Part shown: positions 19,364-27,712 of the stretch, piece by piece
How positions within the stretch are numbered: position 1 is the first letter of the stretch
How the letters are laid out: every line of letters begins with the position of its first letter
Assembly (NCBI RefSeq): GCF_000717875.1
Contig: NZ_JOCT01000010.1
Coordinates: 62,001 to 126,000, forward strand
Direction of reading: 5' to 3'
Length of the DNA stretch: 64,000 nt
From: Streptomyces sp. NRRL S-455
GTDB lineage: Bacteria; Actinomycetota; Actinomycetes; Streptomycetales; Streptomycetaceae
Position numbers and translations under genes: made by a program
Notes under the pieces: model-generated
What the model was told of the DNA's origin: nothing
The model's database searches: none
The model's input: only the letters and a program-made list of their open reading frames with translations

Positions 19364-20854
19364 ATGAGCGCTCCCGCGACGTCCCCCACCCGCACCGCCC
19401 CCGGCGGACTCCCCCTGATCGGCCACGGCCTCCAACTCGCCCGCAACCCCCTGCCCTTCATCAGCTCCCTGCGCGAACACGGCCCCGTCGTACGGATACG
19501 CATAGGCCCGGCCCCGGCCTACGTCGTCACGGATCCAGCGCTGACCCGAAAGGTCCTGGTGACCGATGCCGGGCACTACGCCAAGGGCGGCAAGATCATC
19601 GACGCCCTGCGCGTGTTCTTCGGAGACGGACTCGCCACGATCGCGGACGGCGACGCCCACCTGCGCAACCGGCGGCTGATGCAGCCGATGTTCAACAAGG
19701 CCCACATCGCCGACCGCGGCGACGCCATGATCGAGCAGGTCTCGGCGATGGTCGGCGCTTGGCCCGAAGGGCGGCCGCGCGACGTGTACGAGGACATGAA
19801 CGAAGTCACCCTCGCGGCCTTCCTCGTCGCCCTGTTCGGCGCGGACCTGCCCGAGCATCTGGAGGGCGAGTTCACCTCGCTCATGCCCCAGATCATGAAG
19901 GGAACCATCCGGCAGACGATTCTCCCGCCATGGGTGACCCGGCTGCCGCTGCCCGCCAACCGGGCGCACGCGCAGCGCGTCGCCCGCCTGCGAGCCCTCA
20001 TCGACCAGGCCATCGACCATCGTGCGAGCCGCGTCACGGGTGCGTCCCCCGACGCCGCGACGGCCGCGTCCGCGGCCGGATGCCCGCACGCGGCGGTGGG
20101 CCGCGAGCAGCAGACCGGCCTCTTCGACACCCTGCTGACCGCCGACGATCCGCTGACCCGTCAGCAGCTCCAGGACGAGGCCATCACCCTGCTGACCGGG
20201 GCGATCGAGACCACCGGTACCACGCTCGCCTGGACGCTGTACGAGATCAGCCGTCATCCGCAGGTCGAACGGCGGCTGCGCGAGGAGCTGACCACGGTGT
20301 GCGCGGACCGCCCGCTGCGCCACGACGACCTGGAGCACCTCCCGTACGCCCGCCAGGTGTTGCAGGAGGCCATCCGCAAGTACGGTCCGGCCTGGCTGGT
20401 GACCCGGACGGCCACCCGTGACATCGACCTCGGAGGACACCTGGTTCCCCAGGGCGCCGACGTCGTCTGGAGCCCCTACCTCCACCAGCACGATCCCGCC
20501 GTGTTCGCCCGGCCCGCCAGTTTCGACCCGGACCGCTGGACGGCCGCAAACGTGTCGGCCACCCGCGGCTCGTTCCTCGCTTTCGGTGACGGCCGCCGCA
20601 AGTGCATCGGCGAGAACTTCGCGTGGGCCGAACTCCAGATCATCCTGGCCACGGTCCTGCGGACATGGCCGTCCTTCGCGCTGACCTCCCGGCCGCCGCG
20701 GCCCCAGGCCGTGGTCACGGTCAAGCCGGACCGCCTGACCATGGAGTTCCGCGGTCAGCCGAGTGCGACGCGGCAGACCAGCGACACCCCGGCCCCGGCG
20801 ACCGCGCCGGAACCGGGCAAGGACACCAGGCCACCCACAGCGTCCGCCGGCTGA
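19364..20854 (+). CDS. Cytochrome P450
   Basis: A 496-residue P450. The oxygen-activation helix reads LTGAIETTGTTLAWTL (canonical AGxxT is GAIETT here), the K-helix ExxR is EAIRKYG, and the heme loop is FLAFGDGRRKCIGENFAWAE with the proximal cysteine. It has no membrane anchor. The overall pattern resembles bacterial terpene or pentalenene-oxygenase-like P450s more than the ordinary CYP105/107 type. Length is on the long side because of an Ala/Pro/Thr tail (about 470-496) and an insertion near 230-250 (SAAGCPHAAV). The ATG at 19364 follows AAGGAG. No terpene synthase or ferredoxin gene is adjacent, so the substrate is unknown. Confidence 0.9.
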   Translation: MSAPATSPTRTAPGGLPLIGHGLQLARNPLPFISSLREHGPVVRIRIGPAPAYVVTDPALTRKVLVTDAGHYAKGGKIIDALRVFFGDGLATIADGDAHLRNRRLMQPMFNKAHIADRGDAMIEQVSAMVGAWPEGRPRDVYEDMNEVTLAAFLVALFGADLPEHLEGEFTSLMPQIMKGTIRQTILPPWVTRLPLPANRAHAQRVARLRALIDQAIDHRASRVTGASPDAATAASAAGCPHAAVGREQQTGLFDTLLTADDPLTRQQLQDEAITLLTGAIETTGTTLAWTLYEISRHPQVERRLREELTTVCADRPLRHDDLEHLPYARQVLQEAIRKYGPAWLVTRTATRDIDLGGHLVPQGADVVWSPYLHQHDPAVFARPASFDPDRWTAANVSATRGSFLAFGDGRRKCIGENFAWAELQIILATVLRTWPSFALTSRPPRPQAVVTVKPDRLTMEFRGQPSATRQTSDTPAPATAPEPGKDTRPPTASAG

Positions 20855-20858
20855 CGCG

Positions 20859-20891
20859 CCCGGGAGGCTCTCGGCGCGAGCCTCCCCCGGG
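20859..20891. terminator. Hairpin between convergent P450 and EF-hand genes
   Basis: CCCGGGAGGCTC pairs with GAGCCTCCCCCGGG, with a two-base bulge, around a 7-base loop. It ends one base before the EF-hand stop codon. Confidence 0.65.
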
Positions 20892-21146
20892 TCAGCTCCA
20901 GCCGAACCGGCGGTCGACCACCGCGGTGAACTCCTCGAGGGTCAGTACCGCGTCCCCGTTCTGGTCGGCGGTGTCGAAGAACGCGGAGGACGCTTCGACG
21001 TCCTGCACTCCCCAGAACGGCACGACGCCCGAGGCGGCCAGGGACGGTCCCTTCGTCCGCAGGGCGACGATCACCTCTTCCCGGGTGAGTACCCCGTCAT
21101 GGTCGAGGTCGAGCGCCTCGAACAGTCTGCGAGCCTTGTCACTCAT
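20892..21146 (-). CDS. EF-hand calcium-binding protein
   Basis: An 84-residue calmodulin-like protein. The first loop is canonical: DLDHDGVLTREE at 13-24. The second, DQNGDAVLTLEE at 61-72, keeps the metal ligands but has Ala where the invariant Gly normally sits at position 6, so its affinity may be lower. Small EF-hand proteins of this type act as calcium buffers or sensors in Streptomyces. The start at 21146 has no strong ribosome site but the frame is unambiguous. It lies downstream of the SufR-like regulator on the same strand, separated by 121 bases. Confidence 0.9.
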   Translation of the reverse strand: MSDKARRLFEALDLDHDGVLTREEVIVALRTKGPSLAASGVVPFWGVQDVEASSAFFDTADQNGDAVLTLEEFTAVVDRRFGWS

Positions 21147-21267
21147 CGTCGTCCCCGTCGCATGGTCGGTAGGCGGACATACCCGTCCCGCTCACCAGGA
21201 GAGACGCCGCGCACGCCGTCCGGGTTGCCCGGCGCGCGCCGCAGGTGGTCCGGGCGGCGGGCGGTGC

Positions 21268-21990
21268 TCACGACCTCGCCGCCGCAGGCGGATCGGAAGA
21301 AGGCTCCAGGCGGACGCAGCAGTGGCCGGGACTCGGGACCAGGCACGCCCGGAGACCGCTCCGGCCGAGGCCTTCCAGGGCGCCGCGGAGCAGATGGAGG
21401 TTCATGCCGCAGACGGTCTCGGTGTGTGCGCGGGCGAGCGCGTGGAACGGGCAGTTGCCCAGCACAATGGCGTCACCCTTGGGGCGGGGCTCGAACCCGT
21501 ACCGCTCCAGCAGGCCGAACACGTCCGTGTCGCGCGGACCGGCGAGCTGGGCACCGAGGTCGTGGGCCTTTCGGTGCAACACGGCACGGACCGGTTCCCC
21601 GGTGGCTTCGGATTCCTCCACGGCCTGGGCGAGGAGCCGCCCGGCCAGCTCGTAGTGCCGCTCGGGCAGGCTGACGGCGATCTGCTTGGCGGAGCGCTTG
21701 TAGAGCTTGGCCGGCCTGCCGGCTCCCGGACCGGTGCGGCCGCTGCGCCGCTCGTAGACGACATCGAGGAGCGACTCGTCCGCCAGGCGGTCCAGATGGA
21801 ACGCAGCGGTCTGACGGGCCAGCCCGAGGGCGGCGGCGGCTTCGTCACGACTGACGGGCTCCCGCTGGCGCACGACATGGTCGTACAGCCGCCTGCGGGT
21901 CGGCTCGTCCAGAGCGGCGACCGCGGAGACGTCGCGGCCGGGTCCTTCTTCCGGGTGGTCCACGAACACCAGTGTAAAACCCACGGCCAT
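21268..21990 (-). CDS. SufR-like winged-helix regulator with cysteine cluster
   Basis: About 240 residues. An ArsR/DeoR-type HTH (about 25-95, with ALDEPTRRRLYDHVVRQREP and ARQTAAFHLDRLADESLLD) is followed by an effector domain containing cysteines at 180, 194, 216, 224 and 225 (NCPFHALA, TVCGMNLHLL, ACLVPSPGHCC). The spacing resembles the Fe-S-binding region of SufR-type repressors, so this may sense iron-sulfur or redox state. The ATG at 21990 overlaps a likely promoter element, and the true start may be a GTG a few codons in (21984 or near 21963). It is divergent from a DoxX gene, with a dyad between them that is a good operator candidate. Confidence 0.82.
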   Translation of the reverse strand: MAVGFTLVFVDHPEEGPGRDVSAVAALDEPTRRRLYDHVVRQREPVSRDEAAAALGLARQTAAFHLDRLADESLLDVVYERRSGRTGPGAGRPAKLYKRSAKQIAVSLPERHYELAGRLLAQAVEESEATGEPVRAVLHRKAHDLGAQLAGPRDTDVFGLLERYGFEPRPKGDAIVLGNCPFHALARAHTETVCGMNLHLLRGALEGLGRSGLRACLVPSPGHCCVRLEPSSDPPAAARS

Positions 21991-22013
21991 TGACTTAAGA
22001 GCGGGTGCGCGCT

Positions 22014-22041
22014 TCTATCGACAGTGAGAGTTGTCTATAGA
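22014..22041. promoter_or_regulatory. Dyad operator candidate between regulator and DoxX genes
   Basis: TCTATCGACAG (22014-22024) and TTGTCTATAGA (22031-22041) are inverted half-sites matching at 9 of 11 positions, with a 6-base spacer. A TTGACT at 21990-21995 lies 18 bases upstream of TCTATC, so the left half-site would overlap the -10 of the doxX promoter. A dimeric repressor bound here would block transcription. Confidence 0.6.
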
Positions 22042-22053
22042 AAGGTGGGCGTC

Positions 22054-22491
22054 ATGTCGTCCGCACCCACAACCACGCCCCCCGCCGCCTCCCGGCGGGC
22101 TGTGTTCACCGACCCCGGCTACCAGGCGTTCGTCCTCCTGCGCGTCGGGTTCGCGGTGGCGCCGATCCTGTTCGGGCTGGACAAGTTCGCCAACCTGCTC
22201 GTGGACTGGCCCGGCTACCTCGCGCCGTGGATCGACGACGTCGTGCCCGGCAGTGCCCAGGCGGCGATGTACGCCGTCGGTGCCGTCGAGATCGTCGCGG
22301 GCCTCGTCGTGGCCTTCGCCCCGCGCTTCGGGGGCTGGCTGGTGGCCGGATGGCTGGCCGGCATCATCGTCAACCTGCTGACCATCCCCGGCTACTACGA
22401 CATCGCGCTGCGCGACTTCGGCCTCCTGCTCGGCGCGGTCGCCCTCGCCCGGCTCGCCCAGCGCTACCACGGCACGCGGCAATCGGGCTGA
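22054..22491 (+). CDS. DoxX-family membrane protein
   Basis: A 145-residue integral membrane protein with four predicted helices (about 25-42, 60-82, 84-108 and 115-135). Recognisable parts are AFVLLRVGFAVAPILFGLDK near the start and VEIVAGLVVAFAPRFGGW and GLLLGAVALARLA later. DoxX proteins are quinone-associated or redox-linked membrane partners of oxidases and superoxide-detoxifying complexes. The ATG at 22054 follows AAAGGTGGG. It is divergent from the cysteine-containing regulator and probably repressed by it through the 22014-22041 dyad. Confidence 0.82.
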   Translation: MSSAPTTTPPAASRRAVFTDPGYQAFVLLRVGFAVAPILFGLDKFANLLVDWPGYLAPWIDDVVPGSAQAAMYAVGAVEIVAGLVVAFAPRFGGWLVAGWLAGIIVNLLTIPGYYDIALRDFGLLLGAVALARLAQRYHGTRQSG

Positions 22492-22592
22492 GAGCCGGTC
22501 ACGTCATCAGGATGTCGATGCCCGGAGCGCGGAGAGCGAGGATCTCGACCGCCTCGGTGGCCACCTTCACAGGTGGGCACGCGAGCGCGGCA

Positions 22593-22612
22593 GGTCCTCG
22601 CCGGCGAGGACC
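22593..22612. repeat. Perfect 20-bp palindrome
   Basis: GGTCCTCGCCGGCGAGGACC is fully self-complementary. It lies about 100 bases after the DoxX stop and 128 bases before the cupin start, so it may be a terminator of doxX or a regulator site for the cupin gene. Confidence 0.5.
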
Positions 22613-22740
22613 CGGCCGGAACGACGGTTGAGGCCCGGCCGGATCAGCAGCAGCCACGACCGCCGACACGGCGCTCGCAAGGAGATGGCCGGCACGGATC
22701 CGCCCTCACCCAAAGGCATGTGTGGCAAGGTGGCAAAGCG

Positions 22741-23139
22741 ATGACTGAGGCAGAGACACACCCAGGCGCGGACGGCGCCCCCGTACCGCGTGTTCTGTGC
22801 GACACCGAGTCGCTGATCGCGGCCGACTCGACACCGGCCGGCGCGCTGTGGCGGCTGGCCGAGCCAGGACGGCAACTCGATGCCAACCTCATCCGCATCC
22901 CGCCCGGAGGGCACGTCGGCACGCATACCGAGCCCGACCTCGATGTCCTCCTGCTCGTCGTGGCCGGCGACGGCACCCTCGGCCCGGCGGCGGACCCGCA
23001 GCCGCTGGCTCCCGGCAACCTGGTCTGGCTGCCCCACGGCAGCTCTCGCGGCCTGGTCGCCGGCAGCAGCGGCCTGTGCTACGTCACCGTCCACCGCCGC
23101 CGCCCGGGCATGCAGATCGGGACGAGGCCCAGCTCGTGA
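22741..23139 (+). CDS. Cupin-domain protein
   Basis: A 132-residue single cupin barrel. The two motifs are LIRIPPGGHVGTHTEPDLDV with LLLVVAGDGTL, and PLAPGNLVWLPHGSSRG, giving His and Glu ligands consistent with a metal site. Cupins range from small dioxygenases to ligand-sensing proteins, so no reaction can be given. The ATG at 22741 follows AAGGTGGCAAAGCG. It converges with the LysE gene with only 25 bases between. Confidence 0.78.
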   Translation: MTEAETHPGADGAPVPRVLCDTESLIAADSTPAGALWRLAEPGRQLDANLIRIPPGGHVGTHTEPDLDVLLLVVAGDGTLGPAADPQPLAPGNLVWLPHGSSRGLVAGSSGLCYVTVHRRRPGMQIGTRPSS

Positions 23140-23164
23140 CAGCACCCGTCGGGTGTCAGCGGTG

Positions 23165-23803
23165 TCAGGCGACGGCGGCGATCGAGATGCCGATGGCGAT
23201 GAACAGCCAGCCGGTCGTCAGCTCCCAGCGGTGGCGGATCCGCGGCCGGGCGAGCAGGGCGCGCAGTCGCGCGGCGACGACGACGAGGGCGAACCAGTAG
23301 GCGATTCCGATGAGCACGTCCAGGACGCCCAGCAGGAAGATCTGCCGGGCTACGGAACCGTCGCCCTCGACGAACTGCGGAAGGACACTGAAGAAGAACA
23401 GCGCCGCCTTGGGGTTGAGTACGTTGGTGAGGAAGCCCTGAGTGAAGCCGGACCTCCAGCTCCCCCGGGTGGGCTCGCCCTCCGGCGCCGGCGACCAGGG
23501 CGGCGGTTGCTCCGCGGCGGCCCGGCGGGCGGCGAGGACGGCCCGCACCCCGAGATGGACGAGGTAGGCCGCTCCCAGCAGCTTGATCGCGTCGTACACC
23601 ATGGGGGAGCGGGTGGCGACGACCGACAGGCCGGCGGCCGCGGCCAGCATGTGCACGCACAGCCCGGTCTGCGCGCCCAGCGCCGCGGCCCTCCCCGTCG
23701 CCGGGTGCTCGGCCGCCGATCTGACCACCACGAGGAAATCCGGGCCGGGCACCAGGTACGCCACCAGCACCACACCAAGAAATCCGGCCAGGTCGACTGT
23801 CAT
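23165..23803 (-). CDS. LysE/RhtB-family amino-acid exporter
   Basis: A 212-residue inner-membrane transporter with about six helices. Family signatures are the N-terminal FLGVVLVAYLVPGPDFLVVV, LGAQTGLCVHMLAAAAGLSV, and GFLTNVLNPKAALFFFSVLP. LysE-type carriers export amino acids or small derivatives by proton antiport. The 23803 start is the first residue of the conserved N-terminus. It is transcribed away from the YcnI region and converges on the cupin gene. Confidence 0.88.
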   Translation of the reverse strand: MTVDLAGFLGVVLVAYLVPGPDFLVVVRSAAEHPATGRAAALGAQTGLCVHMLAAAAGLSVVATRSPMVYDAIKLLGAAYLVHLGVRAVLAARRAAAEQPPPWSPAPEGEPTRGSWRSGFTQGFLTNVLNPKAALFFFSVLPQFVEGDGSVARQIFLLGVLDVLIGIAYWFALVVVAARLRALLARPRIRHRWELTTGWLFIAIGISIAAVA

Positions 23804-24091
23804 CCGCGCTCCGCTCGTCCGTCGCAGGGGGACCGCTCGCCAGGGTCCGTCCGCCGGCCACGGAGGCGACGGTCACGTCGAGTACCCCGAGCGCACCCTT
23901 CCGTGCTCGTTTCGCGCGGTCACCACGCAGCCGGCGTTTCCCGGCTGGTTCCGCGGACGAAAGGGGCACAGGGCAACGGCCTGCGGCCCTCGTTGTGGCG
24001 TGGATCACGATGACTGGATTGAGTCAGAGGCCTGGCAGTGTTCCGTACCTTCCCGTGACGTGTGGGACCCCGACTGCGAGGATGAGGCGCC

Positions 24092-24754
24092 ATGACCGCT
24101 GGGTGGTGTTCTCGCGCGCTCAGAGCCGCCGTCTTCGCGGCCGTCTGCGTGCTGCTCGCCTCCCTGGGCCACGTCATGACGTCGGGGACCGCCGTGCCCT
24201 GGTGGGCCATGGCCGCAGGGGCGGTGGTGACCGGCGGCGCCGCCTGGCGGCTGGCCGTCCGGGAGCGCGGGCCGGTCCTCGTCGGCTCCGTCGCGGTCGC
24301 CGCCCAGGCCCTGCTGCACACCTCGTTCTCGCTGGCGCAGGCAGTCGTGCACCCTGATCGCTCCGGCGGCAGCAGCTCACTCGTCATGGACCACGCGATG
24401 CGTCACGGTACGGGTGCCGTTCTCCCCGTCCGGCCGATGGACCACGCGGTGGCCGCGCACGCGCTGGGCCACGACATCGGCGGTATGTCATCGACCGGCA
24501 TGCTCGCCGCCCACCTGCTGGCGGCGCTGTTGTGCGGCCTGTGGCTCGCCCACGGCGAGCGGGCCGCGTTCCGCATCCTGCGGGCGCTCGCCGGATGGCT
24601 CATGGCACCGCTGCGTCCGCTCCTTCGACCGCCCACGCCGCCGCACCGCCCGCGCGTCCGCGCCCGGAGCCGCTCCGATCGCACACCGCGGCGGCTTCTT
24701 CCGAGGCACGCGGTCATCTCCCGCGGACCGCCCACGGGGACAACTGTCGCCTGA
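24092..24754 (+). CDS. His/Met-rich four-helix membrane protein
   Basis: 220 residues. Four hydrophobic helices (about 9-28, 36-52, 60-85 and 133-152) surround a loop at 88-130 rich in His, Met and Asp (MDHAMRHGTG, PMDHAVAAHALGHDIGGMSS), which looks like a copper- or other metal-binding segment. The C-terminus is a basic Arg/Pro tail. Its position just before a YcnI gene supports a role in copper handling at the membrane, because YcnI proteins are copper chaperones. I could not assign a family by name. The ATG at 24092 is preceded by GGATGAGG. Confidence 0.7.
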   Translation: MTAGWCSRALRAAVFAAVCVLLASLGHVMTSGTAVPWWAMAAGAVVTGGAAWRLAVRERGPVLVGSVAVAAQALLHTSFSLAQAVVHPDRSGGSSSLVMDHAMRHGTGAVLPVRPMDHAVAAHALGHDIGGMSSTGMLAAHLLAALLCGLWLAHGERAAFRILRALAGWLMAPLRPLLRPPTPPHRPRVRARSRSDRTPRRLLPRHAVISRGPPTGTTVA

Positions 24755-25001
24755 CGACAGCAGGTTCACGAGGCCGCCCACGCAGACGTCCGCACGCACG
24801 TGCACGAAGACGCCCTGCACGGAGACGACGAGCCGTCGTCTCCCCGCCTCGGGCATCGGCCGCGCCGTACGCACGGTCGTGACCCCTTCACTCCTTCACC
24901 GGTCCCGCCGCGCCGCACGCCGGTCCGCCACGCCGGCGCTCGCCGCTGCCTGATCGTTCCCACAGGCCAGTGCACAACAGAGAAAAACAGGAGCACACCC
25001 C

Positions 25002-25733
25002 ATGACTGGGAAGACCCGCACCACGGCTGTCACCCTCTCCGCAGCCGCGTTCGCCGTCGCCGTCGCCACCGCGGGACCGGCCGCGGCCCACGCGGAGGTG
25101 GAGGCGGAGGGCGCCCGGGCGCTCGACCAGAACGTCGCGCTGACCTTCTCCGCGGAGTCGGAGTCCGCCTCGGCCGGGATCAGCAAGCTGGAGGTGGTCC
25201 TGCCTGAGGGCATCACCCCGCAGGACGTCACCTACAAAAAAGGCCCCGAGGGCTGGAAGTTCGCCCCGACCAGCCGGGGCTACACGGTGTCCGGGCCCAA
25301 GCTCGCCATGGGCGAGGACGCCGAATACGTCGTGACCGTACGGCAGTTGCCCGACGCGAAAGAACTGGTCTTCAAGACCCTTCAGAGTTACAGCGACGGC
25401 ACCATCGACCGCTGGATCCAGCTGGAGGAGGAAGCCGAGGACGACGGGCACGGGCACGGTCATCCCGCACCCCGCCTGAAGCTGAAGGCCGCCGCACCGG
25501 GCGCCGAGCTCGTGAGCCCCGGCCCCACGGAGGAACCGACGACTCCAGCCCCGTCGACGGGCACCGCCCCGGACAAGCGCGCCGACGAGTCGTCAGCCGA
25601 GCCGGTGGCGAAGGGCACCACCGATGACGGCATGCCCGCGGCAGTGCCCCTGGGCATCGGTGCGGTCGTTCTCCTCGTCCTCGGCGGCGCCGGTGCCTGG
25701 TGGTTGAAGAACCGCCGGAGCCGGTCCGTCTGA
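25002..25733 (+). CDS. YcnI (DUF1775) copper-binding exported protein
   Basis: A 243-residue protein with a signal peptide ending AAAHAEVE, so the mature N-terminus begins at or near the histidine that binds Cu(II) in this family. The DUF1775 domain follows (LEVVLPEGITPQDVTYKKGP, WKFAPTSRGYTVSGPKLAMG, AEYVVTVRQLPDAKELVFKT). Then come a Pro/Thr-rich linker, a C-terminal transmembrane helix (about 215-235) and a KNRRSRSV tail. It is therefore a surface copper chaperone anchored at the membrane. Upstream sits the His/Met-rich membrane protein. The ATG at 25002 follows CAGGAGC. Confidence 0.88.
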   Translation: MTGKTRTTAVTLSAAAFAVAVATAGPAAAHAEVEAEGARALDQNVALTFSAESESASAGISKLEVVLPEGITPQDVTYKKGPEGWKFAPTSRGYTVSGPKLAMGEDAEYVVTVRQLPDAKELVFKTLQSYSDGTIDRWIQLEEEAEDDGHGHGHPAPRLKLKAAAPGAELVSPGPTEEPTTPAPSTGTAPDKRADESSAEPVAKGTTDDGMPAAVPLGIGAVVLLVLGGAGAWWLKNRRSRSV

Positions 25734-25768
25734 GGCGCCGGCAGTCCGGAGGGAGATGGAGCTGGGGC

Positions 25769-26791
25769 GTGAGCGCACACCGAGGAGACGACGGCCTGCG
25801 GCGCGTACTCATCGTCGCTTACGAGGACGCACAGATCCTCGACATCGCCTGCCCCAGCGGCGCCCTGGACATCGCCAACCGATACGGGGCCGAGCCGCCC
25901 TACTCCGTCGAACTGGGCACCCTGGGCCGCCGGGCCGCCCGGAGCTCGGCGGGCATCCTGGTGGGAGCCGGGCAGAGCCTGGAGGCGGTCACCGGACGGC
26001 TGGACACCCTGCTCGTCGTTGGCGGCATCGGCTGCGAGGACGCGGCGGCGGACGAGCGGCTACTGGGTCAGGTGCGCCGACTGGCCACGCACAGCCGGCG
26101 TGTGGCCTCCGTCTGCACGGGTGCCTACGTACTGGCCGCTGCAGGTCTGCTGGACCACCGACGGGTGACCACCCACTGGGGATGGGGGGACCGGCTCGCC
26201 GAGCGCCACCCCGCCGTGGCCGTGGACGCCGGTCCCCTCTACATCCGGGACGGCGACGTCTACACCTCGGCCGGTGTCACCAGCGCTCTCGATCTGACGC
26301 TGGCACTGATCGAGGACGACCACGGACCGACGCTGGCCCGCGCCGTCGCCCGGGAACTCGTCACCCATCTGCACCGGCCCGCCGACCAGGCGCAGATCTC
26401 CGTGTTCCTGGCCGCGCCGCCTCCGGAGGACCGGCTGGTGCGGGACCTGACCGGTCATATCGCCGGCCATCTGGGCGAGGACCTCAGTCCCGCGGCCCTG
26501 GCGGCCCGTGCGGGAGTCAGCAGCCGGCACCTGACCCGGCTGTTCAACGCACACCTGGGCACCACCCCCGCGCGGGCCGTGCGCGTGGCGCGCACCGAGG
26601 CGGCGGCGCATCTGGTGCGATCCAGCGCCCTGTCCCTGGCGGCGATCGCCCGCCGCTGCGGGTTCGGATCGCCGGAGACGCTGCGGCAGGCGTTCCTGGA
26701 CCACTACGGGGTCACCGGCGACAGCATTCGCAGGATGCCGGACATGCCGGCCGCACGCGCCACGCGGGAGCAGAAGACTTCCGGTCCATGA
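25769..26791 (+). CDS. AraC-family regulator with DJ-1/PfpI-like sensing domain
   Basis: A 340-residue regulator. The N-terminal class I amidotransferase/DJ-1-like domain (about 10-190) contains DAQILDIACPSGALDIANRY and ASVCTGAYVLAAAGLLDHRR; the cysteine is in the nucleophile-elbow position. The C-terminal AraC domain (about 225-330) has both HTH units: LAARAGVSSRHLTRLFNAHL and IARRCGFGSPETLRQAFLDH. Such GlxA-type regulators usually control an adjacent metabolic gene. The GTG at 25769 follows GGAGCTGGGG. Its last codons overlap the start of the next gene (ATGA), so the two are translationally coupled. Confidence 0.9.
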   Translation: MSAHRGDDGLRRVLIVAYEDAQILDIACPSGALDIANRYGAEPPYSVELGTLGRRAARSSAGILVGAGQSLEAVTGRLDTLLVVGGIGCEDAAADERLLGQVRRLATHSRRVASVCTGAYVLAAAGLLDHRRVTTHWGWGDRLAERHPAVAVDAGPLYIRDGDVYTSAGVTSALDLTLALIEDDHGPTLARAVARELVTHLHRPADQAQISVFLAAPPPEDRLVRDLTGHIAGHLGEDLSPAALAARAGVSSRHLTRLFNAHLGTTPARAVRVARTEAAAHLVRSSALSLAAIARRCGFGSPETLRQAFLDHYGVTGDSIRRMPDMPAARATREQKTSGP

Positions 26792-27555
26792 GCCGATTCA
26801 CGACACGCAGAAACGTGCTGCGGCGGACGGTGGCCACCGCCACCCTCGCCGCCACGACCACGGCACCTTCCGAGGCGTATGCGGCCCCGCGCCGTGGCCG
26901 AACCGGACCGAACATCGGCATCCTGCTGTACGACGGCTACAGCTTGCTGGATCCCACCGGCCCGGCGGAGATCCTCTCCCGGCTGCCGGACGCCACCGTG
27001 ACCATGATCGCGGAGAAGCGCGGGGCCGTCCGCACGGACACGGGAGACGTGGCGGTGATCGCCGACCGCTCCCTCGCCGAGGTCGACCGCCTCGACGTCC
27101 TGCTCGTGCCCGGCGCGGGCAACCGCGGCACGATCGCTGCGATGAACAACCAGACACTGCTGCGCTGGATCCGTGCCATGCACCGCCACACCCGATGGAC
27201 GACCTCCGTGTGCACCGGCAGCATCGTCCTCGCGGCGGCAGGGCTGCTGGACGGCCGGGAGGCGACGACCTACTGGGCCTCCGCCGACTACTTTCGGTCC
27301 ACCTTCGACGTCACCTACCTGCCGCGGCGTTACGTGCGCTCCGGGAAGATCATCACTGCCGCTGGTGTGTCGGCGGGGCTGGACATGGCCCTGTACCTCG
27401 CGGCCCTGCTCACGGACGACGACACGGCCAGAGCCGTCCAACTCGCCGTCGAGTACGACCCCCGGCCCCCGTACGACTCCGGGAACGCGGCGGACGCCGA
27501 CCCTCAACTCAAGGCACACGCACTGAGGCTGCTCGCCGCCTCCCAGGAGAAGTGA
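26788..27555 (+). CDS. Exported DJ-1/PfpI-family protein
   Basis: 255 residues. A twin-arginine-type leader (SRFTTRRNVLRRTVATATLA, then a hydrophobic stretch to about residue 32) precedes a DJ-1/PfpI domain with IGILLYDGYSLLDPTGPAEI, DVLLVPGAG and the nucleophile loop TTSVCTGSIVLAAAGLLDGR (cysteine near 142). The closest described activities are isonitrile hydratase-like or glyoxalase/chaperone-like. The leader suggests export, unusual for this family. It overlaps the AraC-DJ-1 regulator by four bases, so the two-domain regulator and this protein share both fold and operon. Confidence 0.82.
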   Translation: MSRFTTRRNVLRRTVATATLAATTTAPSEAYAAPRRGRTGPNIGILLYDGYSLLDPTGPAEILSRLPDATVTMIAEKRGAVRTDTGDVAVIADRSLAEVDRLDVLLVPGAGNRGTIAAMNNQTLLRWIRAMHRHTRWTTSVCTGSIVLAAAGLLDGREATTYWASADYFRSTFDVTYLPRRYVRSGKIITAAGVSAGLDMALYLAALLTDDDTARAVQLAVEYDPRPPYDSGNAADADPQLKAHALRLLAASQEK

Positions 27556-27604
27556 CGAGATGTCCGCGGCGGCAGAGGAGTGAACAGCCCGGAGCGGGGA
27601 AAGC

Positions 27605-27660
27605 CCGTCACAATATTTGTCCTAATTTTCAGGATTATACTAAAGTCCATGCTATATAGG
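27605..27660 (+). promoter_or_regulatory. AT-rich promoter island upstream of PP2C gene
   Basis: About 55 bases of markedly AT-rich DNA in a GC-rich chromosome, including a TATACT (27636-27641) and TCCTAATTTTCAGGA, an imperfect palindrome. No -35 at standard spacing from TATACT is evident. It sits directly before the leader of the 812-residue phosphatase. Confidence 0.45.
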
Positions 27661-27684
27661 GCCGACGGTGCGCCACGTCGGCCC
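27659..27684 (+). promoter_or_regulatory. Hairpin in leader of PP2C gene
   Basis: GGGCCGACG and CGTCGGCCC are perfect 9-bp inverted repeats around an 8-base loop. They lie between the AT-rich promoter island and the ATG at 27713, so the structure would form in the leader RNA or act as a binding dyad. Confidence 0.5.
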
Positions 27685-27712
27685 GGTGCTTGCTACAGGC
27701 AGGACGAGCGTG

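Noticed and set aside
19301..20421. Long open frame overlapping the P450 gene in another frame
   Set aside because: Arg-rich shadow of the P450 frame. Heme-binding and ExxR motifs exist only in the P450 frame.
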